From contig BDTG01000042.1 of NCBI GenBank assembly GCA_002897695.1, positions 1-27,258 on the forward strand: DNA of 27,258 bases, given 5' to 3'. How positions within the stretch are numbered: position 1 is the stretch's first letter; every line of letters begins with the position of its first letter. The notes under the pieces were generated by a model that was given only the letters and a program-made list of their open reading frames with translations, made no database searches and was not told the DNA's origin. Below are positions 7,466 through 15,578 of the stretch, piece after piece. The position numbers and the translations under genes are program-made. The DNA comes from a bacterium BMS3Abin14 (lineage in GTDB: Bacteria > BMS3Abin14).

Positions 7466-8073
7466 ATTACCGTGCATTCAACTCGTGCCGGCGAGGGCAG
7501 GCCCTCATCGAATTCATCGTCGTCATTCCGGTTCTCGTTCTTCTGATGGCCGCATCCTGGACCATGCTGGCGTACCAGGCCTTTCCCGTATGGATAGACG
7601 AGTTTCTGAGCCTCGGGATGTCCATCCCCAACAGCGGGCAGATTTACAGGGAACTCGCCGGGACCCATGTAAATTCCATGATCCCACCTTACCCCTCCGG
7701 GGATGACTTCCATTGGAAAACCGGGATAAGCAGCCCGATCAAGTTTCCCCCGCCCCTTTCCAACGCTTACCCGGGGAAGTTTTTCAAAGCGCAAATAACC
7801 CTCGATCCCGCCCGCATGGTTCGGGAGAGTGTGCCGTTTTCGGGACTTCTTCCCTCTGACCCAGCGCCTTCGGATCGGGGTCTTACATATCTGGCATCGC
7901 CCACATATGAGGACGGAGACGTCAAGGGTGCGCTGGAGAAAATAATTTCAGGCGGTGTAAGAACCGGGGCTTTGATAAGAGCGCTTCGCCGAATCGGTAT
8001 CGACCCGGTTCACCTGAATCTCAACGCGCTGCCAACCCCGACCGTGTCAGCAGGGAGCAGCCATGGGAATTAA
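7462..8073 (+). CDS. TadE-like pseudopilin (second copy)
   Basis: 203 residues, TTG start at 7462 overlapping the previous stop, with AAGGAG (7449-7454) well placed upstream. RRG-QALIEFIVVIPVLVLLM is a prepilin-type motif with Glu at +5 and a single hydrophobic helix. The exported part has no recognised domain and is Pro-rich (for example SPIKFPPPLSNAYPG). It differs clearly from the first TadE-like protein, so it probably fills the TadF-like minor role. It overlaps the 52-residue pilin-like gene that follows by 11 bp. Confidence 0.8.
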   Translation: MNYRAFNSCRRGQALIEFIVVIPVLVLLMAASWTMLAYQAFPVWIDEFLSLGMSIPNSGQIYRELAGTHVNSMIPPYPSGDDFHWKTGISSPIKFPPPLSNAYPGKFFKAQITLDPARMVRESVPFSGLLPSDPAPSDRGLTYLASPTYEDGDVKGALEKIISGGVRTGALIRALRRIGIDPVHLNLNALPTPTVSAGSSHGN

Positions 8074-8221
8074 TCGCGATACGGGACAATCCCTGGTTGA
8101 AACCATTGTCGTCACGACCCTCGTCGCCATGGGAATAGCTGCCCTGTCCGCGAGCATATCAGGTGTCTTTGAAAAGTCCCTGCGGATCATTATCGCCATC
8201 ATTTCATCACCCATCCCCTGA
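8063..8221 (+). CDS. 52-residue pilin-like protein
   Basis: A very short gene: ATG 8063 to TGA 8221, with GGGAG about six bases upstream of the start. The protein begins MGINRDTG-QSLVETIVVTT: Gly8 followed by QSLVE puts a glutamate at +5, the prepilin peptidase pattern, followed by a hydrophobic helix (about residues 14-32) and a short amphipathic, Ile-rich end. Size and layout fit a second Flp-like minor pilin or a minimal pseudopilin. It overlaps the TadE-like gene before it and ends just before CpaB, whose ribosome site starts three bases after this stop. No name can be given from sequence alone. Confidence 0.75.
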   Translation: MGINRDTGQSLVETIVVTTLVAMGIAALSASISGVFEKSLRIIIAIISSPIP

Positions 8222-8233
8222 ATGGAGGCAGGA

Positions 8234-8905
8234 ATGAAACGCAGAACAACCATCATTATCATTTCGGGCATGATCGGCATCCTGGTCGGGACCGGGTACA
8301 TGATGAAAATCCAGGCTATCAGGAACCGGATCACCGGCATCCAGGAAACCGTTCAGGTCCTCACCACGAGAAACCCCCTCTCCATCGGAGACACGCTGAG
8401 CGGGGAGAACCTTTCGGCAACCGGGTTCCCCAAAGCTCATCTTCCAAAACGGGCGATCCTCGCGGCCGACATGGAGCTTATCAACGGCAGGACCCTCATT
8501 CATCCTGTCCCGCAGGGAGACCCGATTCTCTGGACGGATCTGCCCGAGGGGCCCAGGATCCACTACCCTACGGAAAGGATCCCGTCCGGGCTCCGTGCCA
8601 TGGCTCTTCCCGCCGGCGAGGTCCAGACCCTGGCGCATCTGCTTTCGCCGGGAGACAGGGTCGACATGTTGTGGACCCGCTTCGTGGACGGGTCGGCTCA
8701 ACCCACCAGCGTCATTTTAGGGGAATCGGTTCCCATACTTGCCGTGGGCAATTGGATTCGCCCGGAAAGACCGGACCGGTTGGGGGATGATTTCCCCTCC
8801 TCCATCACCCTGATGGTCGACCGGAAACTGGCGCTGAAGGTTGCTTCAGCCATGCAAAACGGCCAGATAACGCTCATCGCCAGGACGCGGGGAGACTACC
8901 GATGA
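8234..8905 (+). CDS. cpaB: Flp pilus assembly protein CpaB/RcpC
   Basis: 223 residues from ATG 8234, chosen because GGAGG (8224-8228) is five bases upstream; an ATG at 8222 would precede this site. An N-terminal membrane anchor (IIIISGMIGILVGTGYMM) is followed by a SAF-like region (about residues 40-110: LSIGDTLSGENLSATGFPK, LINGRTLIHPVPQGDPI) and a C-terminal domain with the family's LSPGDRVDMLW and SITLMVDRKLALKVASAMQNGQITL segments. CpaB works in the periplasm with the CpaC secretin in Tad pilus export. It overlaps cpaC by 4 bp. Confidence 0.93.
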   Translation: MKRRTTIIIISGMIGILVGTGYMMKIQAIRNRITGIQETVQVLTTRNPLSIGDTLSGENLSATGFPKAHLPKRAILAADMELINGRTLIHPVPQGDPILWTDLPEGPRIHYPTERIPSGLRAMALPAGEVQTLAHLLSPGDRVDMLWTRFVDGSAQPTSVILGESVPILAVGNWIRPERPDRLGDDFPSSITLMVDRKLALKVASAMQNGQITLIARTRGDYR

Positions 8906-10143
8906 ACCGGCCGGGCTGCATTCTTACAGTAGTGGCCATCGGCGCATTGCTGGCGTCACCGGGAGTGGGAATGGCAGGGGAGCAGAACCCTGACGGTGAG
9001 GCGATCTTCAGACAGGAGCCGGTGGACAATCCGGTTCCGAGGGGAGGGCCGACAGACCCCTCGCAGGCCCTCCATTCCCTGCGGGACATCGAGAATCTCA
9101 GGATCAACAGCTTTCCGGGAGGCGCCGTCCTTCAGGGAGAACTCCTTTCCCCTGAAGATCTTCGCCGCGTTCAGGAGGTGTCAAGATCCATCAACGGGAT
9201 AATCAATCTATGCACACTTCACCGGAACGCCCTCCAGGTGGCCGCGGAATTTATAGGATCCGCCATGGCGGCCATAGGGATCAAGGGCCTGGACATGACT
9301 GTCGTAGGTGAAAGCCTGTTTCTCAGCGGCACCCCTGCATCCTCCGATGACGTGGCACGGGTCGGGAAAATATGCCAGGCATACAACCTTCCATTCATCG
9401 ACGGGACACGCAAAGGGGTCATCAACCCGAGGATGGTCACCTTCGAGGTCAGCTTCACGGAGATAAACCGCACCGCGCTCAAGGAATTGGGGGTTCGGTG
9501 GCCGGCGGCCCTTTCCTTCAGTGATCCGTCGGGATTCAGGCTGGGCCGGCTGCTGCCCGGCAGCGCCATGGAAATGACTGTCAATCTCTTTGTGGAAGAG
9601 GGCAAAGCGCGCATCATCTCCAAGCCAAGGATCGTCTGCAGATCGGGCGAGAAAGCATCGTTCCTGGCCGGTGGTGAGATCCCCATCCCCAGAACCGATG
9701 CCGACGGCAATGTATCCGTAACATGGAAACACTACGGGATAATCCTCGAGGTTGCTCCGGAGGTTTCAGCTGACGGGCGCATCAATGTACTCGTAACCTC
9801 GGAGGTCAGCACCATTGATCAGGCGAACTCGGTGGAAGGCATACCGGGGATCCTCACGAGAAAGATCTCCACATCGCTGAGCCTCGTGGCAAATCAGACC
9901 GTCGTCCTGTCCGGGCTGGTCAATACCGATGACGCCCTCAAGATCAGAAAAACTCCGTTCCTCGGCGACATACCGATCCTCGGTGAATTGTTCAAATCAA
10001 GAAGTTTTCAGAGGAGGGAGACGGAACTGGTCGTCTTCCTGACACCCCGGTTGGCCGGAAGCGAAGGCCCCGACGGGACGGGCGGCAGATTGGCTGCCGA
10101 CCTCTCCGAGGACCAATTGCCTTCCCCCGATGCCTTCCAATGA
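8902..10143 (+). CDS. cpaC: Tad secretin CpaC/RcpA
   Basis: 413 residues with a signal peptide ending near GVGMA. A BON-like N-terminal region (about residues 55-160) precedes the secretin core (about 165-395). Visible secretin hallmarks: FEVSFTEINRTALKELGVRW, ARIISKPRIVCRSGEKASFL with GGEIPIP, YGIILEVAPEVS, and the C-terminal KTPFLGDIPILGELFKSRSF followed by ETELVVFLTPRL. It should form the outer-membrane ring through which the Flp pilus passes. Slightly short for the family but all core motifs are present. It sits directly after cpaB with a 4-bp overlap. Confidence 0.95.
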   Translation: MNRPGCILTVVAIGALLASPGVGMAGEQNPDGEAIFRQEPVDNPVPRGGPTDPSQALHSLRDIENLRINSFPGGAVLQGELLSPEDLRRVQEVSRSINGIINLCTLHRNALQVAAEFIGSAMAAIGIKGLDMTVVGESLFLSGTPASSDDVARVGKICQAYNLPFIDGTRKGVINPRMVTFEVSFTEINRTALKELGVRWPAALSFSDPSGFRLGRLLPGSAMEMTVNLFVEEGKARIISKPRIVCRSGEKASFLAGGEIPIPRTDADGNVSVTWKHYGIILEVAPEVSADGRINVLVTSEVSTIDQANSVEGIPGILTRKISTSLSLVANQTVVLSGLVNTDDALKIRKTPFLGDIPILGELFKSRSFQRRETELVVFLTPRLAGSEGPDGTGGRLAADLSEDQLPSPDAFQ

Positions 10144-10155
10144 TGAGAGGAGAAA

Positions 10156-10470
10156 ATGATGAAAAGATCAATAACCGGAAAGAAAGTTTTCACCGTCGCC
10201 CTTCTGTTGCTGGCCTTCATGGCGGTCCTCGCCGCACCCACGGTCGTCTCAGCTGCGTCCCAGGATGGTTCAAGGCTTAATATCAACACCGCTTCCGTGG
10301 AACAGTTTACCGCGCTTCCGGGCCTCGGGACCATCAAGGCCCAATCCATCGTAGATTTCAGAACGGAGCACGGTCCATTTGCCTCCGTTGATGACCTCAT
10401 CCTGGTGTCGGGCATCGGGAACAAACTTGTGAACAGGGTCAGGGAATTGGTCACAGCCAATTCGAATTAA
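10156..10470 (+). CDS. ComEA-like helix-hairpin-helix protein
   Basis: 104 residues; GAGAGGAG lies just upstream of ATG 10156. A signal peptide or N-terminal anchor (about residues 10-33, ending VVSAAS) is followed by the ComEA helix-hairpin-helix pair: LNINTASVEQFTALPGLGTI, then IVDFRTEHGPFASVDDLILV and SGIGNKLVNRVRELV. ComEA binds double-stranded DNA outside the cytoplasm during natural transformation; some such proteins have other roles. It is placed inside the Tad operon, 12 bp after cpaC and 54 bp before the FHA-CpaF gene, so it is probably co-expressed with the pilus. Confidence 0.9.
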   Translation: MMKRSITGKKVFTVALLLLAFMAVLAAPTVVSAASQDGSRLNINTASVEQFTALPGLGTIKAQSIVDFRTEHGPFASVDDLILVSGIGNKLVNRVRELVTANSN

Positions 10471-10524
10471 ACATGCATTGGGGGGGCAGGGGTTTCCCTG
10501 TCCCCCTCGGGCGGAGGAGCCGAA

Positions 10525-12123
10525 ATGAACCTTATTGCCACCTTTCAGACACCCATGGAGGAGAACAGAATAATACGGATCACCGGAGATCGGGTCGAGA
10601 TTGGACGAGATTCCGAATCGGACATATGTCTGGACCACCCCTCGGTATCGAGAAAACACGCCTGCATCAGCATCGTGGAGGGCAAGTCCTTCTTTTCCCT
10701 TAAAGATCGTGGAAGCGCCAACGGAACGTACGTGGACGGCATGATGATTGACGATGCGGAAATTCTCCACGGCGACCAGGAGGTGAGGATCGGTCCATTC
10801 CGCTTTCGGATATGCCATTCGCCGGAGACATCCATTCCCGGGGAAGAGAGGATGCCTGCCGAGGGTTTGACGCGTGAAAACGAGAGGGAAATAATGATGG
10901 AGGCCATAAATTCTCTCCCGAAAATACTTGACTCCGAGACCGGAAAGGACGGGGGCGATGACAGGGAACTGGCCTCGCGCGCGGAGAAGCATCTCTATCC
11001 CCGGATTCTTGGACTCCTCCCACCTCACGCCGATCCGAAAATGGCGGATGACCTGACAAAAAAAGCCCTGACGCACGCCATGGGTCTCGGTCCGCTCCAC
11101 GACTGGTTGAATGATCCTTCCATAGACGAGATCATGGTGAACGGCCTGGAAGGCGTCTACCTGGAAAGTGGGGGGAAACTCACCAGAAGGGACCCTGTTT
11201 TCTCCGATGAACATTCATTGATGCGGGTCATAGACCGCATCCTCGCTCCGTTGGGACGCAGGGTGGATGAATCCACACCATACATGGACGGCAGGCTCCC
11301 CGACGGCTCCCGGATCAACGTCATCATCCCCCCCGTTTCACTCATGGGCCCCGTTCTCACCATAAGGAAATTCCCGGCCGAGAGGCTTGACATTGAAAAG
11401 CTGGTTGAGTTGGGATCACTGACGCAGGATGCGACGGAGATGCTCGCGTCGGCGGTACACTCCAGGACGAACATCCTGATTTCCGGAGGGACCGGGACCG
11501 GCAAGACCACCCTGCTCAATTGCCTTGCCTCCTTCATTCCGGAAGACGAACGCATTATCACCATAGAGGACACGGCCGAACTGGACCTGCACCAGGACCA
11601 CGTTATCCGGTTGGAGACACGCCCCCCCAACGTGGAGGGCCTGGGGGAAATACCAGCCAGGGATCTCGTAAAGAACAGCCTTCGCATGAGGCCCGACAGG
11701 ATCATCGTGGGTGAATGCCGGGGAGGTGAGGCCATGGATATGCTCCAGGCCATGAATACCGGCCATGACGGGTCTATGACCACGTGCCACGCCAACTCCC
11801 CGCGTGACGCCCTCAAAAGGATCGAGATAATGGCCATGATGGCCGGGCTGGACATCCCCTACCGCGCCATCCGGGAGCAGGTCACATCCGCTATCCAGCT
11901 GGTCATTCAGATCAGCAGGTCCCCGGAAGGACGGAGAATTGTGAGCAGCATAACCGAGGTGGACCGTCTCGAGGGCGATCAGATCCTTACTCAGGACATT
12001 TTTACATTCCGCAAGGACAGTGGATCCAACGAACTGCGGCCGACAGGTATGATCCCCTCTTTTTCCCCACAAAAGGACCGGAAACGCGCATCCTTTGAGG
12101 TGGCAGGGAGGATTATCAAGTGA
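10525..12123 (+). CDS. cpaF: FHA domain-CpaF/TadA secretion ATPase fusion
   Basis: 532 residues; GGAGGAG precedes ATG 10525. Residues about 18-95 form an FHA domain (VEIGRDSESDICL, SVSRKHA, DRGSANGTYVDG; Arg28, Ser42, His45, Asn66), a phosphothreonine-recognition fold. From about 150 the CpaF/TadA family follows: DPSIDEIMVNGLEGVYLE, then DGRLPDGSRINVIIPP, Walker A GGTGTGKTT (Lys327), and the Walker B/Glu region RIIVGECRGGEAMDMLQAM followed by GHDGSMTTCHANSP. CpaF is the hexameric motor that powers Flp pilus assembly on the cytoplasmic face. It overlaps tadB by 4 bp. Normal CpaF proteins lack an FHA domain; the fusion is known in some lineages and suggests control or docking through FHA contacts. 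Confidence 0.96.
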   Translation: MNLIATFQTPMEENRIIRITGDRVEIGRDSESDICLDHPSVSRKHACISIVEGKSFFSLKDRGSANGTYVDGMMIDDAEILHGDQEVRIGPFRFRICHSPETSIPGEERMPAEGLTRENEREIMMEAINSLPKILDSETGKDGGDDRELASRAEKHLYPRILGLLPPHADPKMADDLTKKALTHAMGLGPLHDWLNDPSIDEIMVNGLEGVYLESGGKLTRRDPVFSDEHSLMRVIDRILAPLGRRVDESTPYMDGRLPDGSRINVIIPPVSLMGPVLTIRKFPAERLDIEKLVELGSLTQDATEMLASAVHSRTNILISGGTGTGKTTLLNCLASFIPEDERIITIEDTAELDLHQDHVIRLETRPPNVEGLGEIPARDLVKNSLRMRPDRIIVGECRGGEAMDMLQAMNTGHDGSMTTCHANSPRDALKRIEIMAMMAGLDIPYRAIREQVTSAIQLVIQISRSPEGRRIVSSITEVDRLEGDQILTQDIFTFRKDSGSNELRPTGMIPSFSPQKDRKRASFEVAGRIIK

Positions 12124-12785
12124 CCGCTGCCGACCTTGCCGTCTCCATGATATGCGGTATCTCAGTGGGCATCCCGGCGGCCATGCTCTTTGCCGGGATC
12201 AGACCGAGGGAAAAGGGTGATAAACGTTTCAGTCATCTCGGGGAAAAGCGGCTGGAACGCAGGCTTCCTGAGACGCTTGAACGGATAGCCTCAGGCCTTT
12301 CCGCGGGGCATAGCCTCCAGCAGTCCCTGGAAACCGTGACACGGCCGGCAGACCACCCTCTGGCCCCCATCTTCTCCCAGGTCCTTACCCGGATGAAGGC
12401 CGGACAATCCCTGGATGATGCCCTGGTAAATGTCGCAGGGCTCTTTGGACGACGATCAATTCCCCTCGTACTGCACAGCATGGCAAGCGCCCACCGGTCG
12501 GGTTCCAATCTCGTTGAGTCCTTACATCTTCTGGCCAGGATCTCCCGGGACAGAGAGGCGCTGCGCGGGAAAATCGCCGCCATGTCCGCCCAGGGCCGGC
12601 TCCAGGGGATAGTCCTGTGCCTGGTCCCGCTGCTCTTTCTCGCCGGGCTGTTCCTGGTCAGCCCGCAAAGCCTGTTTCCGGTCCTGCGAAGCCCCCTCGG
12701 CCGGAAAATTCTGCTGCTTTCCCTTGTGCTGCAGGGTTTCGGAGCCGCATTCATCTTCAGGATGGTTCATAAGGAGGTTTTCTGA
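12120..12785 (+). CDS. tadB: Tad pilus inner-membrane platform protein TadB
   Basis: 221 residues, GTG start overlapping the cpaF stop. An N-terminal hydrophobic segment (VSMICGISVGIPAAMLFAGI) is followed by a T2SSF-like helical domain (RRLPETLERIASGLSAGHSL, LVESLHLLARISRDREALRG) and two C-terminal membrane segments (about 155-175 and 190-210). This is the GspF-type platform with which the CpaF motor interacts. Shorter than typical TadB, which often has an extra N-terminal stretch. It overlaps tadC by one base. Confidence 0.9.
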   Translation: MTAADLAVSMICGISVGIPAAMLFAGIRPREKGDKRFSHLGEKRLERRLPETLERIASGLSAGHSLQQSLETVTRPADHPLAPIFSQVLTRMKAGQSLDDALVNVAGLFGRRSIPLVLHSMASAHRSGSNLVESLHLLARISRDREALRGKIAAMSAQGRLQGIVLCLVPLLFLAGLFLVSPQSLFPVLRSPLGRKILLLSLVLQGFGAAFIFRMVHKEVF

Positions 12786-13471
12786 TGCATCCTCAGGATA
12801 TAATGGCCGCAATCGCCGTGGCCGCCGGGGCAGGCACACTCGCTTTCATCGTCCCCAGGGCAAAAAACCGCCTGTTCGCGGCAATTCTGACGGTATTCCT
12901 GGCCGCGGCAATCGTATGGTCCCTCCCCCGCGGCAAGGCCACCCTTTTATTCATCCTGCCTATAGCATTCCTCCTGTATTTTGCCATCGGAAGATCGCGC
13001 AGGCATCGCAGAAGGGAGCTGCTCCGGCGGGACCTGCCGACCATGCTCGATTCTCTTGTCCTGGGTGTCGAGGCCGGCCACGCATTGATACCTGCCCTCA
13101 TGGGCAGCGCTGAAATCCTGGGCGAAAAAAGCCCACTGACCGCCGAGATCAACCGGCTCAAACATGACGTTGAACTGGGGGCGTCCCACCCGGAGGCTAT
13201 CGACAGGATGAGGGAACGCCTGGGACTGTCCACGGCTGACGCGGCCCTGGGGGCTATCTCACAGGCGCTCTTACTGGGAACCCCCATTGGGCGGACGCTC
13301 AAGGAACAGTCGGGCAGGATCAGGGAAAGCCTTATCCTGGAGGGGGAACAGTTCGCGAACACACTCTCCGTAAAGCTTCTGATCCCCCTGCTTCTCTTCA
13401 TCTTTCCCGCGTCTTTTCTCGTCATCCTCAGTCCCATAATTGTAACCCTGATAGGGGGACAGCCATGGTAG
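12785..13471 (+). CDS. tadC: Tad pilus inner-membrane platform protein TadC
   Basis: 228 residues, ATG start overlapping the tadB stop by one base. Two N-terminal hydrophobic segments (about 5-25 and 30-70), then a T2SSF domain (LLRRDLPTMLDSLVLGVEAG, EINRLKHDVELGASHPEAID, LGAISQALLLGTPIGRTLKE) and a C-terminal membrane helix (LLIPLLLFIFPASFLVILSP). TadB and TadC are paralogous platform subunits. It overlaps the DUF192 gene by 7 bp. Confidence 0.92.
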   Translation: MHPQDIMAAIAVAAGAGTLAFIVPRAKNRLFAAILTVFLAAAIVWSLPRGKATLLFILPIAFLLYFAIGRSRRHRRRELLRRDLPTMLDSLVLGVEAGHALIPALMGSAEILGEKSPLTAEINRLKHDVELGASHPEAIDRMRERLGLSTADAALGAISQALLLGTPIGRTLKEQSGRIRESLILEGEQFANTLSVKLLIPLLLFIFPASFLVILSPIIVTLIGGQPW

Positions 13472-13854
13472 AGGCCATCGACACACGGTCCGGCGCCGTC
13501 ATTATCCGGGACCTTGATATTCGGTGCGGTTTCAGGGGAAGATTAAGGGGGTTCATGTTCAGCAGACGGCCTGAAGACGGGACCGCCATTTTGCTTCTGC
13601 ACACGGGACGCGTACACACAGTATGGATGAGGTTTTCGCTGGACCTGTATTTTTTCGATGCATCCATGAGGTTTCTCGGCTCAACACGGGCAGTGGAGCC
13701 TTTCCGGCTCCCGTCATCGCCCCGCGGCTGCCGGCACATCCTGGAGGTCCCGCACATGCCGGACCACCCTCCGCTAAAGTTAGCGTTGGGAGACCGGCTG
13801 TCTATTGTCATCAGATCAGTCATAAGGACATCCACGGAGCACTGTCGGCCATGA
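13465..13854 (+). CDS. DUF192 family protein
   Basis: 129 residues. It shows the DUF192 pattern: RGFMFSRRPEDGTAILLLHT, then GRVHTVWMRFSLDLYFFDAS (usually V-H-T-x-x-M-x-F), a valine/proline region, and the C-terminal KLALGDRLSIVI. The function of DUF192 is unknown; in other genomes these small domains are often exported or found beside secretion genes. No signal peptide is visible here. It overlaps tadC and is overlapped by the next gene (ATGA), so it is part of the operon. Confidence 0.85.
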   Translation: MVEAIDTRSGAVIIRDLDIRCGFRGRLRGFMFSRRPEDGTAILLLHTGRVHTVWMRFSLDLYFFDASMRFLGSTRAVEPFRLPSSPRGCRHILEVPHMPDHPPLKLALGDRLSIVIRSVIRTSTEHCRP

Positions 13855-14594
13855 CCCCTTGCATCGTAACTATTCGCGGCGGAAAGAAACGGCGGCGCTT
13901 TTTCTTTTTAACCGGCTCCTTCTCCATTGGGATAGGCAACGATGACGACCTGATTATCTGTGACCCGGCGTTTTCTGATGAGAGCATAAGCGTTGTCGAC
14001 GGAAAGGTAGTCCACGGGCCATTCGACACCGAAAATGGGACTATCCACATTACATGCCTGAAACTCAGATTCCTCCTGCCCACAGCCATTGTCCTGGCCG
14101 CCCTCCTCTTTGCCGGACCATTTCTCAGCCGGAACGCCCTCTCCTCTCAGGCTCGCCACGATCTGACTACTCAGCCGTCAGGCAGGATCACTCCGGCGAG
14201 ACCCCGGGGAGCCCGCGATGTCCGTGTTGCAGCCGGTTTGCCGAAAGCGAAGGAAGGAGACGCCACCGGGAGGCGGATGGCGAACATTCGATCCGTCCTT
14301 GACGACCCCATGGCGGGCGGACGGGAAATCTCGCGATATTATCTCATGTTGAGATCCGGGCTCCCGGGAGGCGGGGACGTTGATTCAGCCAAGCAGATGG
14401 AGTCGATAAGAGCCACAGTGGAGGGGAGAATGCAGATCCTTTTACGCAGGGCCGTGATTAAAAGCAGATCTCTCATTGCTTCCGGCCAGATTTCCATGGC
14501 CATGGATGAGATGGACCGCCTCAAGGACTGGGTCCCAGCAGCATGGGTGTACGGAAGAAAGGAACTTGATGAAGCGGAAGGCATGTTCTACTGA
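13851..14594 (+). CDS. FHA-like single-pass membrane protein (first)
   Basis: 247 residues from ATG 13851, which overlaps the DUF192 stop; the frame is open further upstream but that part is antisense-like and overlaps DUF192. Residues about 20-65 have a small FHA-like core (SFSIGIGNDDDLIICDPAFS, then DESISVVDGKVV), though the usual conserved Ser/His/Asn residues are mostly absent. One membrane helix follows (about 73-93, LRFLLPTAIVLAALLFAGPF), then a periplasmic-side region of about 155 residues, predicted helical, ending in MAMDEMDRLKDWVPA. The FHA-helix-soluble layout recalls YscD/PrgH-type ring proteins, but homology is not claimed. Function unknown; location suggests a Tad assembly factor. 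Confidence 0.7.
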   Translation: MTPCIVTIRGGKKRRRFFFLTGSFSIGIGNDDDLIICDPAFSDESISVVDGKVVHGPFDTENGTIHITCLKLRFLLPTAIVLAALLFAGPFLSRNALSSQARHDLTTQPSGRITPARPRGARDVRVAAGLPKAKEGDATGRRMANIRSVLDDPMAGGREISRYYLMLRSGLPGGGDVDSAKQMESIRATVEGRMQILLRRAVIKSRSLIASGQISMAMDEMDRLKDWVPAAWVYGRKELDEAEGMFY

Positions 14595-15543
14595 CACCGC
14601 GCCGGGGTCGCTTCCCTCTCTCATTTTATTGGCCAGAGCCGGGAAGGCTATCTCGATTCACAGGCCTGAGGGGAATACAATACGTTTGGGCCGGTCGTCC
14701 GCCAGCCAGATCCGGGTGAACGATCCCCACTTTCCACGCTTCGCCGGAGAGGTCATCCTGAGACCAACCCCGCTTTTTCGCACACCGGCACGCGGACAGG
14801 AGAAAAGCCGGCTGCAATTGATAACGCCCGGCCATCCCATCACGCTTTCGCCCTACAAACTGTTGATCCTGGAAGAGGGGCAGGTTTTCCGTAATCGAAA
14901 AAAGACTTTCCTGAAGAAGCTGAAGATCACGCGACATCTGAAACCAATATCGTTTGTAACGGCTGCCATGATGGTTTTCGCGCTCACTGCCGTCGGGCTT
15001 CATCAACGCGACGGCACCAAAAATCATGATCAAGCGGCTGTGACAGTTCCATTTGACATCGTACATCGGAAACAGTTCACGGCGGATAAATCGCGGGATG
15101 AGGGCAAGGCAGCTGCACCGGTTCATAGAAAATCGGCCACCCGGCCGAAGAACGCCCCTGTTAAAACAGAACCGCGCCGTCACAGTCCCTCACGCCGCCC
15201 CCCGGGGCATATAGAGGAAGCCAGCTTCGCCAGGATCCTCAAACAGGCGGAAAAACGGCTATCGAAATACGACGCGCCCGGCGCCGGGAAGCTGATCACC
15301 CCCCTATTATCCCTGCTGTCGACAGGGCAGCGCAATGCTGCGATCCAAGCCCTGAATCCCTATGCGGAGGAGATTTTCCAGAAGGCCTACATCCTGAAGC
15401 CGTTTCGCAGGGAAGAGAGCGACAGAATGATGCGTGAACTGGCGCTATGCGGCCTCGGTTTGCTGCCCGGTGTTCGAAAAGCCGAAGGTTTTTACAAGTT
15501 AACCCGGCGCATGGGTAAGAGGGCAACTGGGAAAAAGCTTTAA
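14569..15543 (+). CDS. FHA-like single-pass membrane protein (second), last gene of the tad operon
   Basis: 324 residues. The start is ATG 14569, preceded by GAAAGGAAC; the longer open frame from 14476 overlaps the previous gene and has no ribosome site. Residues about 18-105 resemble an FHA fold (IRLGRSSASQIRVNDPHFPR, then ITLSPYKLLILEEGQVF) with Gly41-Arg42-Ser43 as the best matching positions. A basic stretch (KKTFLKKLKITRHLK) precedes one membrane helix (about 127-144). A long basic, Pro-rich linker (about 150-235) leads to a helical C-terminal domain (about 235-324) rich in Leu/Ala repeats. It has the same layout as the preceding protein and overlaps it by 26 bp, so the two may work as a pair. 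No known function. Confidence 0.75.
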   Translation: MKRKACSTDTAPGSLPSLILLARAGKAISIHRPEGNTIRLGRSSASQIRVNDPHFPRFAGEVILRPTPLFRTPARGQEKSRLQLITPGHPITLSPYKLLILEEGQVFRNRKKTFLKKLKITRHLKPISFVTAAMMVFALTAVGLHQRDGTKNHDQAAVTVPFDIVHRKQFTADKSRDEGKAAAPVHRKSATRPKNAPVKTEPRRHSPSRRPPGHIEEASFARILKQAEKRLSKYDAPGAGKLITPLLSLLSTGQRNAAIQALNPYAEEIFQKAYILKPFRREESDRMMRELALCGLGLLPGVRKAEGFYKLTRRMGKRATGKKL

Positions 15544-15576
15544 ATTCATCCTGTGAACGAGTGCCTGGATGAATTT
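15542..15576 (+). terminator. Possible stem-loop at the end of the tad operon
   Basis: AAATTCATCC (15542-15551) pairs perfectly with GGATGAATTT (15567-15576) across a 15-base loop, starting inside the stop codon of the last tad gene. No strong T-run follows, so it may be an mRNA-stabilising stem or weak terminator rather than a classical intrinsic terminator. Confidence 0.4.
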
Positions 15577-15578
15577 GC

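Noticed and set aside
11157-11855. Minus-strand open frame over cpaF
   Set aside because: Antisense to the CpaF Walker motifs; Ser/Arg/Met-rich shadow.
13623-13850. Upstream extension of the first FHA-like protein
   Set aside because: Overlaps DUF192 in another frame; the ATGA junction at 13851 is the natural start.
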